Shown piece by piece: positions 54,257 to 62,879 of a stretch of 64,000 bases of DNA (position 1 is the stretch's first letter; each line of letters begins with the position of its first letter). Location: contig NC_058190.1 in assembly GCF_907165205.1 (NCBI RefSeq), positions 5,340,001 through 5,404,000 of the forward strand, read 5' to 3'. This DNA is from Coccinella septempunctata (Eukaryota > Arthropoda > Insecta > Coleoptera > Coccinellidae). The notes below the pieces were generated by a model. It worked only from the letters and a program-made list of their open reading frames with translations. It searched no databases and was not told where the DNA came from. A program made the translations under genes and the position numbers.

Positions 54257-54364
54257 TACCGACCTTATAATTGTTTGCCCTCAATGAATTCAAAATTGTT
54301 TTTACATACCTCATTTCCCAAAACTTTCCAGTTACTGACTTGAGCAAAATTTCGGACCAAAACT

Positions 54365-55010
54365 CTAAATCAGGTGAATTACGAATAAGGCAGACCTTAC
54401 CTTTTTCCCTTCAAAATTATGGAATAGAGAACTATTGAGTGAGTCAGATAAATGATCAATAATGTGGCAAAATTCTGCAGTTCCCAATGCATCAGTCCTC
54501 AACTCCCCACACGTATAAAAAGTCTCAATGGCTGCTGCCATTGTGTGGCTTTGTTGTCGGGCAGCCACATTCACCTTCATTTTCTTGTATGTGTCATTAC
54601 AATTCAAATGATTGTCATTTAATCTATTTAATAATTTATAAGTCCGGTTCATCTTGTCTGAAAGGAAAGCTTGCTTGATGTGTTCCATACTCGCAAACTT
54701 TCCATGTCGAAATTAAATTTTCACTTGATTAGTGCATTCCTAGTATTTTTTTTTTAGGTGGGGCACATTAAAGATGGTAAAGATAGTATGCCCATTAACA
54801 TAAAAATGATAGGACGAAGGTTTCTCATTTGTGCAGTCTACAACCAACGAAGTTAGAGCACTTCTATTGATACTGCCTTGATCACAAACTGTGGCACAAA
54901 TCTTTATCCCCACCATTTGAACTTTTCTATTACCAATATAATTAAGTTTTTCAAATCTGTCGATTTTACAGTAGGGGGTTTATTTATATTTTGCAGTTGA
55001 CTGTTGGTGA
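54365..55010 (-). pseudogene. P-element transposase fragment (third copy)
   Basis: ORF 54365-54688 reads KMKVNVAARQQSHTMAAAI and ALGTAEFCHIIDHLSDSLNSS (P-type AAQ-SHT-AA and TA-F block). Higher up, about 54740-54910, the minus strand encodes ICATVCDQGSINRSALTSL in another frame (DQG-N landmark). The upstream end is cut by the copia insertion region. Confidence 0.7.
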
Positions 55011-55102
55011 AGCTTTTGGTAAAATCATTCAAGTTTTTCTCAATAAATCTAATCTACCCTGATTCTATAGTTCTTTCAATGAATTTAATTGAGCACCATA
55101 CT

Positions 55103-55307
55103 TGTTAAGAAAAATAGTGGATATTCTAGAAAGTTTATTGAAACGACATGAACTCTCGAGCGTCAGCTAAAAGACTGACTCCTTTTATTGAGCCTACATC
55201 GAATACACACATCTGTCATTCAGACCATAGAGTTAAGTTACTTGACATGATTGTTCAGCCTTAAATCAATAGATGTCTCTAGTGACATTTTAAATATAAA
55301 ACTAACA
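55103..55307 (-). repeat. Copia 3' LTR
   Basis: 205 bp, one difference from the other LTR. Preceded (on the coding strand) by the purine tract AAGTGGGGG at 55308-55316, which overlaps the stop codon. Confidence 0.95.
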
Positions 55308-55314
55308 CCCCCAC

Positions 55315-58300
55315 TTATTTAAAATGTCTTAATCCTAAATTTTCAACAAAATAAGAGTGCTTGACATTCCCAAGACTCTTTGTCAAAATATCTGCTACCA
55401 TTTCATTTGTACTCAAATAATCAACTTTAACAATTTCTCTTTCAATATTATCTCTAATAAAATGGTATTTTAGATCTATATGTTTAGAACGTTCATGAAA
55501 CACTGGGTTGTAACATAATTTGTTCGCACCTTGATTATCATTATACAAAGTTATACAATTAATGCTACCATGAATTTCATTCATAAGATTTCTTAAATAA
55601 ATTGCTTCTTTAGAAGCATCACTTATGGCCATATATTCAGCCTCGGTGCTTGATAATGCCACAGTTTTTTGTTTACAACTTTTCCAAGAAATTGCACCAT
55701 CTGAACATTTAAAAACATAGCCTGTGTATGATTTTCTGTCTAACTTATCAGATCCCCAATCGGAATCTACATAACCTTCTAAATTCAAATTTACATCTTT
55801 AGAATAAGTTAATTTTAAATGTTTTGTACCTTTCAAGTACCTTAAAATCCTTTTTGCACATTGCCAATGGTATTCTGAATAATCACTATTAAATTGACTC
55901 AAATAATTGACAGCATATGTTATATCAGGCCTGGTTAAAACTGACAAATACATAAGACTCCCTATTAGCTTCTGATAAGGCAACTTACTTAAATCTTTAT
56001 CTGATTTTTGTTGTTTATCTAAGTTCAAAGGGCTTTCTAATGGAGTTTTTACAGTTTTACAATTCTCCATACCAAAACTAGACAATATTTTATCAATATA
56101 TCGTTCTTGATCTAAATAGATTTTGCCTTTTTCGTAATTTCTATCTATTCTTACTCCTAAGAAAAATTTTGCTTCACCTAAATCTTTGATATCAAATTCT
56201 TGACTTAATTTTATCTTCAAATCCTCAAGTTCACTTTCATTACTAGAGAAAACCAAAAAATCATCAACATACAATGCAATATAACTTACTGAATTTTCAT
56301 CTTTCTTTATAAATAAACAATATTCAAGATTCGATCTGTTATAGCCTAATTTTGATAGAGTTTGATTAACTTTATGGTTCCAGGCTCTAGATGCCTGTTT
56401 AAGACCATAAACAGCCTTTTTCAATTTATAAAACTTGTGTTCTTGTCCTTCTACAATAAAACCTTCTGGTTGTTTCATATAAATTGGCTGATCAAGTGAC
56501 CCATTCAAAAAAGCAGTCTTAACATCTAGATGCACAATTTTCAAGTTCAAACTTACAGCTAATGAAAACAACAACCGCAAATTAGAATGTCTTACTACCG
56601 GAGAGAATACATCATTGTAGTCAATACCGAACTTTTGTACGCACCCTTTCGCCACTAACCGCGCACGATACTTCACTCCGCCACTTTCACTGGTCTTCTT
56701 CTTGAAAATCCACCTGCATGGAACTATTGTTGCAGACTCTGGAACATCATCCACCAGCTCCCAGGCATCATTTGTCTCGAAACACTGCATTTCCTCGGAC
56801 ATCGCCTTTTCCCATAGATCAGAATCTGGAGAAGAAAAAACTTCTTCCACCGTTACTGGATCTTCTGGATTACAAACTCCTGCACATGCAAAAGTGACAT
56901 AGTCTTCATATAGTTTGGGTTTTGGCTTCCTACTTGATTTTCTTATTTCTGATGACACTTCATTGGATACTTCTTCTTCTTCTACTGATTGTTCTTCAGC
57001 TAACTGGTTTTCGCTGACCTGAGCCCCCACTGGTTCTGGTGACGGTTCAATTAATATCATTGATCTTGATGGAGTTTCTTCTATAACTGCATCTCTACTC
57101 ACAATCACCTTCCTTGTGCTAGGATCATACAATCTGTATCCTTTAATGTTATCACTGTAGCCAACCAATACCATTTTTCTTGATTTCTTGTCCCATTTTA
57201 GTCTTTCCTCTTTGGGAATCATGGCCATTGCTTTACTTCCAAATATTCTTATTCTTGTGACATCAGGTTTCTGGTTAAACCACATTTCATATGGCGTTTT
57301 ATCAATCCCTGAAACAGCAGAACGATTTCTTAAGTACACTGCACTTGCCATAGCTTCTGCCCAAAAGAGTTTCTTCATATTTGCATCAAACAATAAGCAA
57401 CGAGCCTTCTCAACAATGGTTCGATTCATTCGTTCTGAAGTTCCATTCTGTTGAGGTGAATATGCGTTTGTTTGCTGATGTAATATTCCATGTTTCTTAT
57501 AAAATGCTTTGAATTTATTAGAATCAAATTCAGTTCCTTGATCGCTCCTGAAACATTTTATTTTAGAATTCTTCTGATTTTCTACATACGTTTTGAATTC
57601 CACAAATCTGTCGAAGGCCTCATCTTTGCTTTTGAGGAAATATACAAAGACCATTTTTGTATAATCATCTTCCAAGATGAAAAAATATCTTGAACCTCCT
57701 AGGGATGTTACTTCCATTGGTCCACATAGATCTCCATGAACCAATTCCAATACTGAAGTTGCTCTGCTTCCCGGATGGTTAAATGGATATCTTGATTGTT
57801 TTCCCTCGCAACAGACTTCGCAAACTTCGTTTTTCTTTGAATTTTCTTTGCAATCTAGACCATTCACAAGACCATTTCTCATTAAGTTAAGATCCTTGTA
57901 ATTTAAGTGACCAAATCTTCGGTGCCATGTTTCTAAGGAAACAGCCATATTTACTAGCATAGTCGACTTAGTTTCAGTATAATTTAACTTATACACATTG
58001 TTTACTAGACATGCTGTAGCCACTAATTGCTTTTTCACGTTGTAAATATCACATCCTTTTTGGTGAAATTTGACAGTATTTCCTCCTCTGATGAGCTGAC
58101 TCACAGACAGCAAATTTGTCATCATACCAGGAACATACACAACGTCACGAATTGTAATAGAATTCTGTTTTTTATCAACTACAGTTTCTATTTCAATGTC
58201 ACCTGAGCAATCTACAGCTAGTTTATTATCGTTAGCCACAGTAATTTCTTTCAATTCTGGATTTCGCTGTATGTTCTTCAGCCAGTCCTTTCTGGAAGTA

Positions 58301-59097
58301 ATATGCATGCTGCATCCTGAATCAACATACCAATCCGTTTTGTTAAATACTCCACTGATAAAAACTGCATTAAAAGCACTGCTCGAATCTTCCTTCTTTT
58401 TGTTTTCTGGACATTTGTTCATAAAGTGACCTGTTTTCTTGCATTTATAACAAGTAACCTCACTTTTGTTTTTGTTTTTCTTGTTGGTGCTGCCACCTCT
58501 GTTACCTTTGTTGAAAGCTTTGTTGGCGAATGCTCCAGCTGTAGTGTTTTCTGCAATACCAGCGCCACCTAGGTGCATATCCAACAACCTGGACTTAATG
58601 GAATCTGCAGTAACGTCTATTCCAGAATGTTCAATGGCGATCACCATGGGTTCAAATCTTTCCGTTAAACCGGCAAGCATCAAGCTTCCGATCAATTCTT
58701 GACTGAGTTTGAAACCGGATCTATCCAACTTCTGGGATGTGTCTATCACTTGATTCACATAATGTTCCATTGATTCACAATTGTCCAAACGTAACGAGAT
58801 TAATTTTCTGAGCAAACCAATTTTTCGCGCGAAACCACTGTCCTCGTACAAGTTTCTGAGTTTGTCCCACACTTCTTTAGCCGAATCACAATCTTTCACA
58901 TGGATGTAAAGCGAAGCGTCTAATGTAAGAATCATTTTGGCTTTAGCCTTACCGATTAACACATTGTCTGTTTGCGTACCACTGATGCACTCCGTGAGTC
59001 CTTCTAGAACGAACACGTTTTGCAGAGCGAAAGCCCAATCTGCATAGTTCTCACGACCCATCAGTTTTGGGACACACGTTAAAAAACTCGTGGCCAT
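55315..59097 (-). CDS. Copia Gag-Pol polyprotein
   Basis: 1260 codons, slightly shorter than Drosophila copia. Gag about 1-230 (WAFALQNVF, KVWD-type UBN2 text) ending in zinc knuckle CYKCKKTGHFMNKC (216-229); protease WYVDSGCSMHI (DSG at 259-261); pre-integrase HRRFGHLNYKDL; integrase with VHGDLCGPM, FRSDQGTEFDS and YSPQQNGTSERMNRT (DDE core); reverse transcriptase about 790-1010 with RLVAKGCVQ, LDVKTAFLNG and LYVDDFLVF; RNase H with KTVALSSTEAEYMA. All catalytic motifs are present. No stop or frameshift. Would be processed by its own protease within virus-like particles. Confidence 0.95.
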   Translation of the reverse strand: MATSFLTCVPKLMGRENYADWAFALQNVFVLEGLTECISGTQTDNVLIGKAKAKMILTLDASLYIHVKDCDSAKEVWDKLRNLYEDSGFARKIGLLRKLISLRLDNCESMEHYVNQVIDTSQKLDRSGFKLSQELIGSLMLAGLTERFEPMVIAIEHSGIDVTADSIKSRLLDMHLGGAGIAENTTAGAFANKAFNKGNRGGSTNKKNKNKSEVTCYKCKKTGHFMNKCPENKKKEDSSSAFNAVFISGVFNKTDWYVDSGCSMHITSRKDWLKNIQRNPELKEITVANDNKLAVDCSGDIEIETVVDKKQNSITIRDVVYVPGMMTNLLSVSQLIRGGNTVKFHQKGCDIYNVKKQLVATACLVNNVYKLNYTETKSTMLVNMAVSLETWHRRFGHLNYKDLNLMRNGLVNGLDCKENSKKNEVCEVCCEGKQSRYPFNHPGSRATSVLELVHGDLCGPMEVTSLGGSRYFFILEDDYTKMVFVYFLKSKDEAFDRFVEFKTYVENQKNSKIKCFRSDQGTEFDSNKFKAFYKKHGILHQQTNAYSPQQNGTSERMNRTIVEKARCLLFDANMKKLFWAEAMASAVYLRNRSAVSGIDKTPYEMWFNQKPDVTRIRIFGSKAMAMIPKEERLKWDKKSRKMVLVGYSDNIKGYRLYDPSTRKVIVSRDAVIEETPSRSMILIEPSPEPVGAQVSENQLAEEQSVEEEEVSNEVSSEIRKSSRKPKPKLYEDYVTFACAGVCNPEDPVTVEEVFSSPDSDLWEKAMSEEMQCFETNDAWELVDDVPESATIVPCRWIFKKKTSESGGVKYRARLVAKGCVQKFGIDYNDVFSPVVRHSNLRLLFSLAVSLNLKIVHLDVKTAFLNGSLDQPIYMKQPEGFIVEGQEHKFYKLKKAVYGLKQASRAWNHKVNQTLSKLGYNRSNLEYCLFIKKDENSVSYIALYVDDFLVFSSNESELEDLKIKLSQEFDIKDLGEAKFFLGVRIDRNYEKGKIYLDQERYIDKILSSFGMENCKTVKTPLESPLNLDKQQKSDKDLSKLPYQKLIGSLMYLSVLTRPDITYAVNYLSQFNSDYSEYHWQCAKRILRYLKGTKHLKLTYSKDVNLNLEGYVDSDWGSDKLDRKSYTGYVFKCSDGAISWKSCKQKTVALSSTEAEYMAISDASKEAIYLRNLMNEIHGSINCITLYNDNQGANKLCYNPVFHERSKHIDLKYHFIRDNIEREIVKVDYLSTNEMVADILTKSLGNVKHSYFVENLGLRHFK

Positions 59098-59149
59098 TTT
59101 AGCACTCGATGTAATTCGCGTTTCTCAAATAAACTACTAAAACTTTCGT

Positions 59150-59164
59150 CCTGGGCCCATAACC
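59150..59164 (-). promoter_or_regulatory. Copia primer-binding site
   Basis: Minus-strand GGTTATGGGCCCAGG directly follows the 5' LTR, as in Drosophila copia, where the primer is an internal part of initiator tRNA-Met. Confidence 0.8.
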
Positions 59165-59369
59165 TGTTAAGAAAAATAGTGGATATTCTAGAAAGTTTAT
59201 TGAAACGACATGAACTCTCGAGCGTCAGCTAAAAGACTGACTCCTTTTATTCAGCCTACATCGAATACACACATCTGTCATTCAGACCATAGAGTTAAGT
59301 TACTTGACATGATTGTTCAGCCTTAAATCAATAGATGTCTCTAGTGACATTTTAAATATAAAACTAACA
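59165..59369 (-). repeat. Copia 5' LTR
   Basis: 205 bp; carries the element promoter by position. Confidence 0.95.
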
Positions 59370-59374
59370 ATACT

Positions 59375-59542
59375 TTTCAATATAGTTTTCAGGAATAATT
59401 TCGATGGAATATTTCTATGAATTTTGTAAAGCGTATCCTGCTCAGGAGTTAATTCCGATCTACTCAGAACAGGCATCAGTTTGGGATATTCCTTCATGAA
59501 ATCCAGTAACAATTCTTTCTGCTCCATCGAGACATTTGTATG
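59375..59542 (-). other. Interrupted coding relic on both sides of copia
   Basis: The minus strand reads MEQKELLLDFMKEYPKLMP and LTPEQDTLYKIHRNI from 59527 down to the copia junction; rejoining the flanks across the TSD would continue the frame (about 55080-55097) for a few codons. Possibly a Myb/SANT-like N-terminus; not identified. Confidence 0.35.
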
Positions 59543-59547
59543 CCTGC

Positions 59548-59932
59548 TGTTGGAAATTAGGTTGGTTTAGGATAAATTGTTCTTCAATGAAACGCACTTT
59601 GTGAAACAATCTGTATATTGATTCAATCGATTTAACGGAGGTCGATCTATACTCTCAGTGAATATCAAACCTGAACTAACTAAGACGGAGAGGAAAGAGA
59701 AATATCTTATTCCTAAAACATGCTTATATACAGTATTTAGGTTCTAATAGCAAAGTACATAATATGGTTCTCACAGTCGAAAACTGCTGGGGTATGTTAT
59801 TCAACACTTTGACCGCCAGCACTAATATTGTTGACTAATAAACCAATTGAATTTGACATATTTATTGTTGTCGAGAATTCTGAATGAGTAAGGGATTTGG
59901 TTTTGCTTTACTGTGATGAATTTATCTCAACA
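59548..59932. mobile_element. Solo LTR family 1, copy 2
   Basis: 385 bp, same family as 22391-22765 (TGTTGGAAAT...ATCTCAACA), with a few indels. Flanked by CCTGC on both sides (59543-59547 and 59933-59937), a perfect 5-bp TSD. Confidence 0.85.
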
Positions 59933-59937
59933 CCTGC

Positions 59938-60178
59938 TTTTGACTGGACTGATAGGAGATCTCATTTTGTATCGATTAAAATAAGATAAATTTATTTATT
60001 CATTTATTTTATAAACAGTTTCTTTCCAACACACAAACGTGACGTTCTCAGGGTTTTGCGAAGGGTTGTCAAGAATATCACTTTTAGGAAGTAGGTATTC
60101 GCTAATAGAGCATTCGCAGCTATGCGCATACGCAGACTTACGAATGATGTCAAGATCTATTTTTAAATCTTATTCATT
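59938..60178. other. Spacer
   Basis: No feature seen; may hold the 3' UTR of the zeste-like pseudogene. Confidence 0.3.
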
Positions 60179-61203
60179 TTATTTGAGACGTTGCTCAACA
60201 GAGGCAGCAATTTTTTCAATGCTGGCTCCCATTTTTGTCATGTTTGCTCCCATCTGTTCCATCGCAGTTGTCTGTCGTTCCATGAATTCCACTGTTCTCT
60301 CATAAAACCACTGCTGCATCTTGGGTTGGTCTTGGCCAATCTGAATTAAGTTTTTGGTGGCCTCCACATTTGCTTTTAAAATTTTCCTGTCCCTCCTTGT
60401 TCTTCTGGTAACTGAAAAATATAAAAATAAATGAAGTAATAATTGATCAATTTTATTATATAATCAGCACTATTGTTTCGAAAGTATGAATACCTGAGTC
60501 AAAACTACTATTGTCTTCCGTCTCCACATCAATAGTTGCTTCACTATTAATGCCGCAATCCGCAGGTGAAATTGTGGACACATCAGGGTCGACTGAAATC
60601 TGTGATTTGAAATAAATATAATGCACACACCCAATAGATTAAGATTCATAAAATACTGTGACAATTTGTATACACAATGTTCAAATATACTTACATTTAC
60701 CACCTTCGACTCGAAAGTATCCTGATGGCCCGCAATGGAAGTGGGGCACATCAATTCCACAATTCTCTCCTACGTTGCAGTAAGACATTCTTTGAATGCT
60801 TCACCGCCTCCTGTGCCCTCTCTGTGAGCCTTTATAGCAGCACTTTTAGATTTTGTTTTCGTGCGCAAATCATGCCATGTCTAGAATAGTGTGAATATGT
60901 AAATTAATAATTTCTTTTATACACATATGAATCTCTGATCTACAACTAAATATCTATATGTGAAACATTGTGTTTCTCTTCTCACCTTCCTCCATTGGCG
61001 CCAACCTTTTTCAGCACCACCATGAGTATTATTGCCAGTTCCTTCCAGCAATTTTGAGCTTTTTTATATGTGAATTCTTGAGTGAATTTACCACTCTTTA
61101 ATTGCTCATTTTGTGCAATGTAATCTATAAGAGCCGCTTTCTGCTGCTCGCTTATTTTACCTGTGCGTAATGGAGTCGTCATTTTGAAATCGCACTTGTT
61201 CAC
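60179..61203 (-). pseudogene. Zeste/Myb-SANT-like DNA-binding protein gene, four exons
   Basis: Exon 1 60986-61203 (KISEQQKAALIDYIAQNEQLK ... FTYKKAQNCWKELAII, the Myb/SANT-like helix pattern), exon 2 60696-60880 (TWHDLRTKTKSKSAAIKAHR, GTGGGEAFKECLT), exon 3 60494-60599 (acidic), exon 4 60179-60411 (amphipathic coiled coil: QMGANMTKMGASIEKIAASVEQ). Donors GTGAGA, GTAAGT and GTATTC and matching AG acceptors make the gene structure convincing. It has two lesions: a missing base in exon 1 after CWKELAII (frame then reads out of GGAEKGWRQWRK) and TAG in exon 2 where a glutamate is expected. Either a decayed host gene or the accessory gene of a transposon. Confidence 0.7.
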
Positions 61204-61995
61204 CCTTCACTACACAGTACACAAATAATTCTAACTATTCTCACCTTAGAATGTTATAATCAGAAATTTTCAGCAATACACGTGACGAGAAGTAATTGAA
61301 ATAATGTTGCTCTTATTCTTTCCAAACCAAAGTTTTCTTAGCTTAAACTGAACCATTTTTAATTCAAAGTATTACCTGAGCGACATGCGCAGCTTAATTC
61401 AATGCAGAACAACCCACAATTTTGCGATGTTGCCAAAATGTATCGTACGAGTCGCCCATTTCCGTAACGTATACGTTGCCGATGGTTTAGAGAAAAGATC
61501 CAATGGGTTCTATGCGCTCTCATCCATGCGCCGCTCGTATACTCTCGTATACTTTACGCAGCGCATGGACTCGAGAATCGGGCCACTGGTTCATTTTCGA
61601 GCCCTCTTATTGTGAATGCTCAATTCTTTTCATTCTTGTTTGTATACGTGTGGAATTCTTGGTTGCACCCCTTGAAGTCTGCGATGTCATCACAATATAT
61701 ATTTGAAGAATTCTTACTGTACCTTGAAGGCAATTTTATAACCCTCTACCCATGACAAGATAACTGGGTCAGAAGTATAATTTCTCCAGATATGACTGAA
61801 AAATCTTAAAAGCCCTGCCACTCTATTTACCTTTATCTCCGTAGGTTGGAGGACTTCCGGTATTCGTGGTCCATCTGGTGTTATGTCGACACCCTCTGGT
61901 ACTTCTGCTTGTACCTGTCCTTCCTCTGAGGCTACTTCTGCCTGCCAATGAATGCCGACCGTTCTTTCTGAAGCAGTAGTTTAAATGATTTTTTG
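61204..61995. other. Unassigned region with short direct repeat
   Basis: 61586-61678 is repeated at 62755-62847. Otherwise no named feature. Confidence 0.4.
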
Positions 61996-62847
61996 TTATT
62001 TGGCCTTAGTGGAGTCTGGTACCTTCAACTCCGTGGCGGCTTTATGTAGTTCTTTGCCCTTCCTTATTTTCTCTATTAGGTTTCCTCCAAAAAGGTAGCC
62101 ATCCATACTGAACTCTGATAGGGAATCTTTCAAGTTCTTATTTAAGTGAGGAATAATAAGATTTCTTCGAAGCAGAGATTGCTCGTGATGCACAGTTGCG
62201 AGTATCTTCCCTGCTTCTGACAGGCTCTCTACAACAGGTAGGTCCTTTTCACCTTCGACCTGGAGCAATTTTGTGACAACCTGGACAATCGCCGTCAGGG
62301 CTACCCCAATCTGGTCCTGGGTTCTCGTAAATTCTGGCATCCCTCTCGTCAGAAAAATCTGTCGTTTTGGTTGTGGTGGCATCTTTTTTATTTCTGAATT
62401 TGATTCATTTATAGACAAAAACCATGGTGTCTATACAAAAACAATCAAGCTAGACTCCTAATCTAGTATTTAATGTTCTGTGGCCTTAACCTCAACTCAA
62501 CTCTAGAACAAAACTTTTCAGGTTTTTAGATATAAAAATGCAATATTTCATCCACGATCCTCTTGAAGTTACGGGCCAACAAACCTTGAAATCTAATATT
62601 TGTTTTGATTTTTCGACCGACCAAAAATGTTCTACGGATTTGAGGAAGTCACCAGAGTCATATAGATGGGCGATCTGGTGCCTTTCAGCCTATGCACCTC
62701 CACGGGCGGCGATGTTATGTTCTTGGACAAGTTCTAGTTTTATCTCTTCGATATCTGGTTCATTTTCGAGCCCTCTTATTGTGAAGGCTCGATTCTTTTC
62801 ATTCTTGTTTGTGTACGTGTGGAATTCTTGGCTGCACCCCTTGAAGT
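61586..62847. repeat. 93-bp direct repeats flanking a Gag-like ORF
   Basis: CTGGTTCATTTTCGAGCCCTCTTATTG... occurs at 61586-61678 and 62755-62847 with about five mismatches. They lie on either side of the ORF at 61996-62418, a layout seen with split direct repeats of some DIRS-group elements, or simply a duplication. Confidence 0.6.
61996..62418 (-). CDS. Gag-like ORF, possibly DIRS-type
   Basis: 140 codons: QIGVALTAIVQVVTKLLQ, LSEAGKILATVHHEQSLLRR, IPHLNKNLKDSLSEFSMDGYLFGGNLIEKI. The alternating helices with a 'S/E-A-G-x-L-A-x-x-H-x-x-x-S-x-x-R-R' and 'L-F-G-x-x-L-x-E' text resemble Gag-like ORF1 proteins of DIRS-type tyrosine-recombinase retroelements. No recombinase or RT follows. Weak assignment. 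Confidence 0.35.
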   Translation of the reverse strand: MSINESNSEIKKMPPQPKRQIFLTRGMPEFTRTQDQIGVALTAIVQVVTKLLQVEGEKDLPVVESLSEAGKILATVHHEQSLLRRNLIIPHLNKNLKDSLSEFSMDGYLFGGNLIEKIRKGKELHKAATELKVPDSTKAK

Positions 62848-62879
62848 ATTCCACTTCTTTCTGAAAAAGAAAACTTCTT
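62419..62879. other. Spacer between Gag-like ORF and BEL copy 2
   Basis: No recognised coding sequence besides the direct repeat at 62755-62847. Confidence 0.35.

Larger units (their letters stand above)
55103..59369 (-). mobile_element. Complete, recently inserted Ty1/copia LTR retrotransposon
   Basis: 4267 bp with 205-bp LTRs (55103-55307 and 59165-59369) that start TGTTAAG and end AACTAACA and differ at one base (55190 G, 59252 C). Flanked by ATACT on both sides (55098-55102, 59370-59374). Primer-binding site and polypurine tract are in place and the single ORF is intact. It has everything needed in cis to transpose. Confidence 0.95.
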
